Assembly (NCBI GenBank): GCA_034521835.1
Contig: JAXHMA010000003.1
Location: 124,001 to 188,000, forward strand
Reading direction: 5' to 3'
From: JAMQKA01 sp034521835
Lineage (GTDB): Bacteria; Bacteroidota; Rhodothermia; Balneolales; Balneolaceae
Length of the DNA: 64,000 nucleotides
Shown here: positions 61,298 through 64,000 of the stretch, piece by piece
How positions within the stretch are numbered: the stretch's first letter is position 1
How the letters are laid out: each line of letters opens with the position of its first letter
Notes under the pieces: generated by a model
The model's input: the letters and a program-made list of their open reading frames with translations, nothing else
The model's database searches: none
Told to the model about the DNA's origin: nothing
Made by a program: the position numbers and the translations under genes

Positions 61298-63426
61298 ATG
61301 GAACATGAAAAATTAGAAAAGCAGTTGGGCTTGTGGGACGTGTTTGCCATAAGTACCGGCGCCATGTTTAGTTCAGGGTTTTTCCTGCTGCCGGGAATTG
61401 CCGCAGCCGAGACCGGCCCATCCGTATTTTTAGCATATTTCTTTGCCGGTATTTTAGTTTTGCCGACAATGTTTAGCGTGTCGGAGCTGTGCACGGCCAT
61501 GCCCCGGGCGGGGGGAACTTACTACTTTATTGATCGCAGCCTGGGACCGTTAATGGGAACGATTGGTGGATTTGGGTCTTGGCTGGCACTGGTGCTGAAA
61601 AGTGCTTTTGCCCTGATCGGTATGGGCGCGTATATAGGCATCTTTATTGAGGTGCCCATAACACTTGTAGCTATCGTACTGACGGTATTATTCGGAATTA
61701 TAAATATTGTAGGAGCCAAGGAATCGAGTTTTTTGCAGAAAATGCTTGTCGCAGCACTGCTCGTAATCATGTTTTTCTACATTGTGCAAGGGGTTTTCCA
61801 CATCTTTTCGCTGGACTTTTTCGAAATCACCCGCCAGCAGTTTATCCCGTTTTTTACTAACGGAATAAACGGCGTGTTGGCTACAGTGGGGATGGTATTT
61901 GTATCCTATGCAGGCCTCACAAAGGTTGCCAGCATAGCTGAGGAGGTCGAAAATCCGGACAGGAATATTCCATTGGGTATGATACTGTCGCTGATAGTGG
62001 CCGTGTTTGTGTATGTCGTGGGTGTTTACCTTATGGTCGGTTTGCTTGAACCTGAGGCCCTGCGCGCGGATTTGACCCCGGTTGCCACGGCGGGTGAAGT
62101 GTTCCTGGATTGGCTTCCCGAGCCTACCGGCCTGATCCTCGTTGTAATTGCGGCCATTGCCGCCTTCGCTTCCACAGGAAATGCCGGTATTATGTCGGCC
62201 TCACGATATCCGATGGCTATGGCTCGCGACAGATTGCTTGCACCGCGTTTTTCGGAGATAAGTTCACGATTCGGCACCCCGAAAATATCTATTATTGGGA
62301 CGGTCCTGCTGATGATTTTATTCCTTGTGGCCTTCGAAGTAGAGGCAGTTGCAAAGCTGGCCAGCGCTTTTCAATTGTTGCTGTTCGGTTTGCTTAATTT
62401 GGCCGTTATCGTAATGCGTGAAAGCAAGATTGAGGAGTATGATCCCGGCTTCAGGTCTCCACTGTATCCCTGGTTGCATATTGCTGGTATGATTATTTCC
62501 GTATTTCTCATTCTCGAAATGGGATTGCTTTCAATCATGTTTACCGCGTTGATTGCTGTCTTCAGCGTGGGCTGGTACTTTTACTACGCATACCACAAAA
62601 TTGAGCGCGAAGGAGCTATATTCCACGTGCATGCCCGGCTGGGCAAACGCCGCTACCACGGGCTGGAACATGAAATGAGGAACATACTCCGCGAAAAAGG
62701 ACTGCGCGAGGAAGATCCCTACGAAAAGGTGGTCGCACGAGCCAAAGTTATTGATGATTTGGCTCCCGAGACCTCATACCGGGAAATTATTCGAAAGGCT
62801 TCCTCACTGTTTTCTGAGCAAACAAATTTGGATGAAGATGAAATATTTCAGGAGTTCCGTGGCATTAATCAGTCGGGCTTGATACCCATGGGGCGGGGAG
62901 TGGCGTTAAACCATCTCAGGGTAGAAAAGGAGATCTATTCAGAGATGGTATTGGTACGGTTGAAGAGGGGATCACCATGGATACTGATCACTTTGAACAG
63001 CTCAGCCAAGGTGCGGAAGATCCCTCTCAAAAAGTACGTGCGTTCATTTTCTTAATAAGTTCCGAAAAACATTCAGGCTCTCATCTCCGCATTTTAGCCC
63101 ATATTGCTGAAATGGTTGATAATAAGCATTTTATTGATCGGTGGCTTGCGGCCGAGGATGAAGGGGAGCTCCGTGAAATCATGCTTCGTGACGAACGCTT
63201 TATTAACATTAAAGTGACTACCGAAGACAGGACCGGCGAAATGATCGGCCAGGAAATAAAGGATATTGACCTGCCCGGGAAAAGCCTGATTGCTATCCTA
63301 AAGCGTGATAATGAGATTATTATACCCCACGGCAATACAGAAATAAAATCAGGAGATGAACTTTCTTTGATAGGTGAAGCTGAAGATATCAAAGAAATTA
63401 AAAAGAAAAAGAATCGAAAAGAATAG
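61298..63426 (+). CDS. APC-family permease fused to EIIA-like and TrkA-C domains (copy 2, one apparent frameshift)
   Basis: About 708 residues. Same architecture and length as the upstream copy; the membrane cores are identical at most positions (e.g. MFSSGFFLLPGIAAAETGPS). The EIIA-like domain keeps the His in GRGVALNHLRVE. The frame breaks at ~62970, where an extra G in AGGGG separates LKRGIT from MDTDHFEQLSQG; the second frame has LISSEKHSGSHLRILAHIAE and the TrkA-C end DELSLIGEAEDIKEI. The duplication looks fairly recent. Both are on the same strand and may be one transcript. Confidence 0.8.
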
Positions 63427-63916
63427 GTAAGCACTCCCTGAAAAACCAAGGGGCAAGGTCATTATTTTAACGGCCTCTAGTAACGGTAGTGCTGATCTTC
63501 GCTGGTTACTTCTAATACTGGTTAAAGCAGAGATGGACTTCACTTGGGAGTTGTCAGAATCAGCTGGATGCCCCCGACCGTTGATTTATGAGCCGTCCCG
63601 TCCGTGCGGAGCGGAGGTGTGAAGCAAGAAATCCCCAAGCTGGTTCTTCAGTCCCGAACACAATCGGGATTTGTTCAGACAAAAAGGAACATCAATAACA
63701 GGAAGAATAACTCTGAATTTCTGAGGAGGTCCTCAATTAACAAGGGGGAAGTTGGCTTAAAAATGCGCCATATGCTGCGTTTAAAAAAAATTCGTTTATC
63801 AAGGCAAGTCCCTTCATTGCACGTTTTCCCTCTTCAGCTTGTCCAAAAATAAATTCCCTGGTGAATAATCTTGCTGCCTTAAGACGGCCTACTTTTTAAA
63901 TTATTTTGTCACCAGA
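63427..63916. other. Gene-free region containing repeat copy B
   Basis: About 490 bases. The open frame at 63604-63852 (82 codons) is not supported: it has a low-complexity basic product and lies inside the repeat. Related text appears at 56.2 and 58.3 kb, as expected of a non-coding repeat. Confidence 0.5.
63571..63870. repeat. Dispersed intergenic repeat, copy B (most complete)
   Basis: Left block 63583-63640 pairs in inverted form with copy A; middle block 63671-63733 matches copy A directly; right block 63828-63870 matches copy C on the opposite strand. The three copies lie only in gaps between transport genes. Confidence 0.6.
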
Positions 63917-64000
63917 TCAAAGTAAAACGAACAGGCTCATTACAATAAACCCAAGGAGAATGAAAACCAGGGCTGAGCCCAGTGGTGCGATAAAGTCATC
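63917..64000 (-). CDS. Membrane protein, C-terminal fragment (continues outside window)
   Basis: On the minus strand the last 27 residues read DFIAPLGSALVFILLGFIVM then SLFVLL and stop at 63917-63919. The segment is one hydrophobic helix at the very C-terminus. Too short to assign; consistent with another transporter or channel in this cluster. Confidence 0.45.
   Translation of the reverse strand, partial: DDFIAPLGSALVFILLGFIVMSLFVLL

Noticed and set aside
63604..63852. 82-codon open frame after copy 2 of the permease
   Set aside because: Low-complexity basic product, overlaps the repeat, no signal of a conserved protein.
1..64000. Programmed ribosomal frameshifting as the cause of the split genes
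   Set aside because: Breaks occur in many unrelated genes, lack a shared slippery site, and both insertions and deletions are needed.
1..64000. CRISPR array, prophage or insertion sequence
   Set aside because: No regularly spaced repeats, Cas genes, integrase, transposase or phage structural genes were found.

Overview
The window most likely comes from a member of the Balneolota (Balneola/Gracilimonas/Fodinibius type), a marine or halophilic relative of the Bacteroidota. The signs are a BatA-type membrane VWA protein, DUF2851 and DUF3078 proteins, a large secreted lamin-tail-domain protein with a FlgD-like end, and a nearly complete lack of Shine-Dalgarno sequences in front of start codons. 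Acidic protein tails and many cation transporters fit a salty habitat. This placement is inference from gene content; no rRNA is present.

About half of the genes, including essential ones (hflX, aroA, dnaK, tsaD, pyrF, hppA, prs, murI), are interrupted by one or more single-base indels. The indels are often in short homopolymers, and the protein sequence continues intact in the next frame. Long genes elsewhere (1269, 721, 710 and 663 codons) are intact. I read the breaks as sequencing or assembly errors, so each broken gene is annotated as one CDS over its full span.

Layout. 1-10.7 kb: a partial lipoprotein, then on + a BatA-like VWA protein, a membrane protein, hflX, a CBS-ACT protein, a ~1000-residue TPR protein and aroA. 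10.8-16 kb: hsp20 behind a good sigma-54-type promoter, dnaK with a strong terminator, tsaD, rnhA/pyrF, and a methyltransferase. 17-24 kb, on -: a pyrophosphatase pump, pth, rplY, prs and tRNA-Gln (a classical tRNA-prs-rplY-pth order), then DUF2851 and YtxH-like genes. 24-38 kb: a pyrR-like gene, a DUF3078 protein, an ALDH7 dehydrogenase, a TrmH-type methyltransferase, PIN-PhoH, a dead ABC-ATPase fragment, a BaiN-like flavoprotein, murI, the lamin-tail protein and asd. 38-48 kb: glyQS, a TauE/SafE permease with an internal stop, sodC, a VOC protein, a CNNM/CorC-like protein, an ABC-F ATPase, lysC and a class-A-like beta-lactamase.

48-64 kb is a transport region. It holds an NRAMP-like transporter paired with a fused 5-oxoprolinase, a CPA2 antiporter with two UspA domains, a CPA1 antiporter with an RCK domain, a two-helix small protein, and two tandem APC permeases that carry PTS-EIIA-like and TrkA-C domains. 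The gaps between these genes contain degenerate related repeats. The two most interesting leads are the NRAMP-like protein without canonical metal motifs next to 5-oxoprolinase, which may be an oxoproline transporter rather than a metal transporter, and the duplicated APC-EIIA-TrkA_C permeases.
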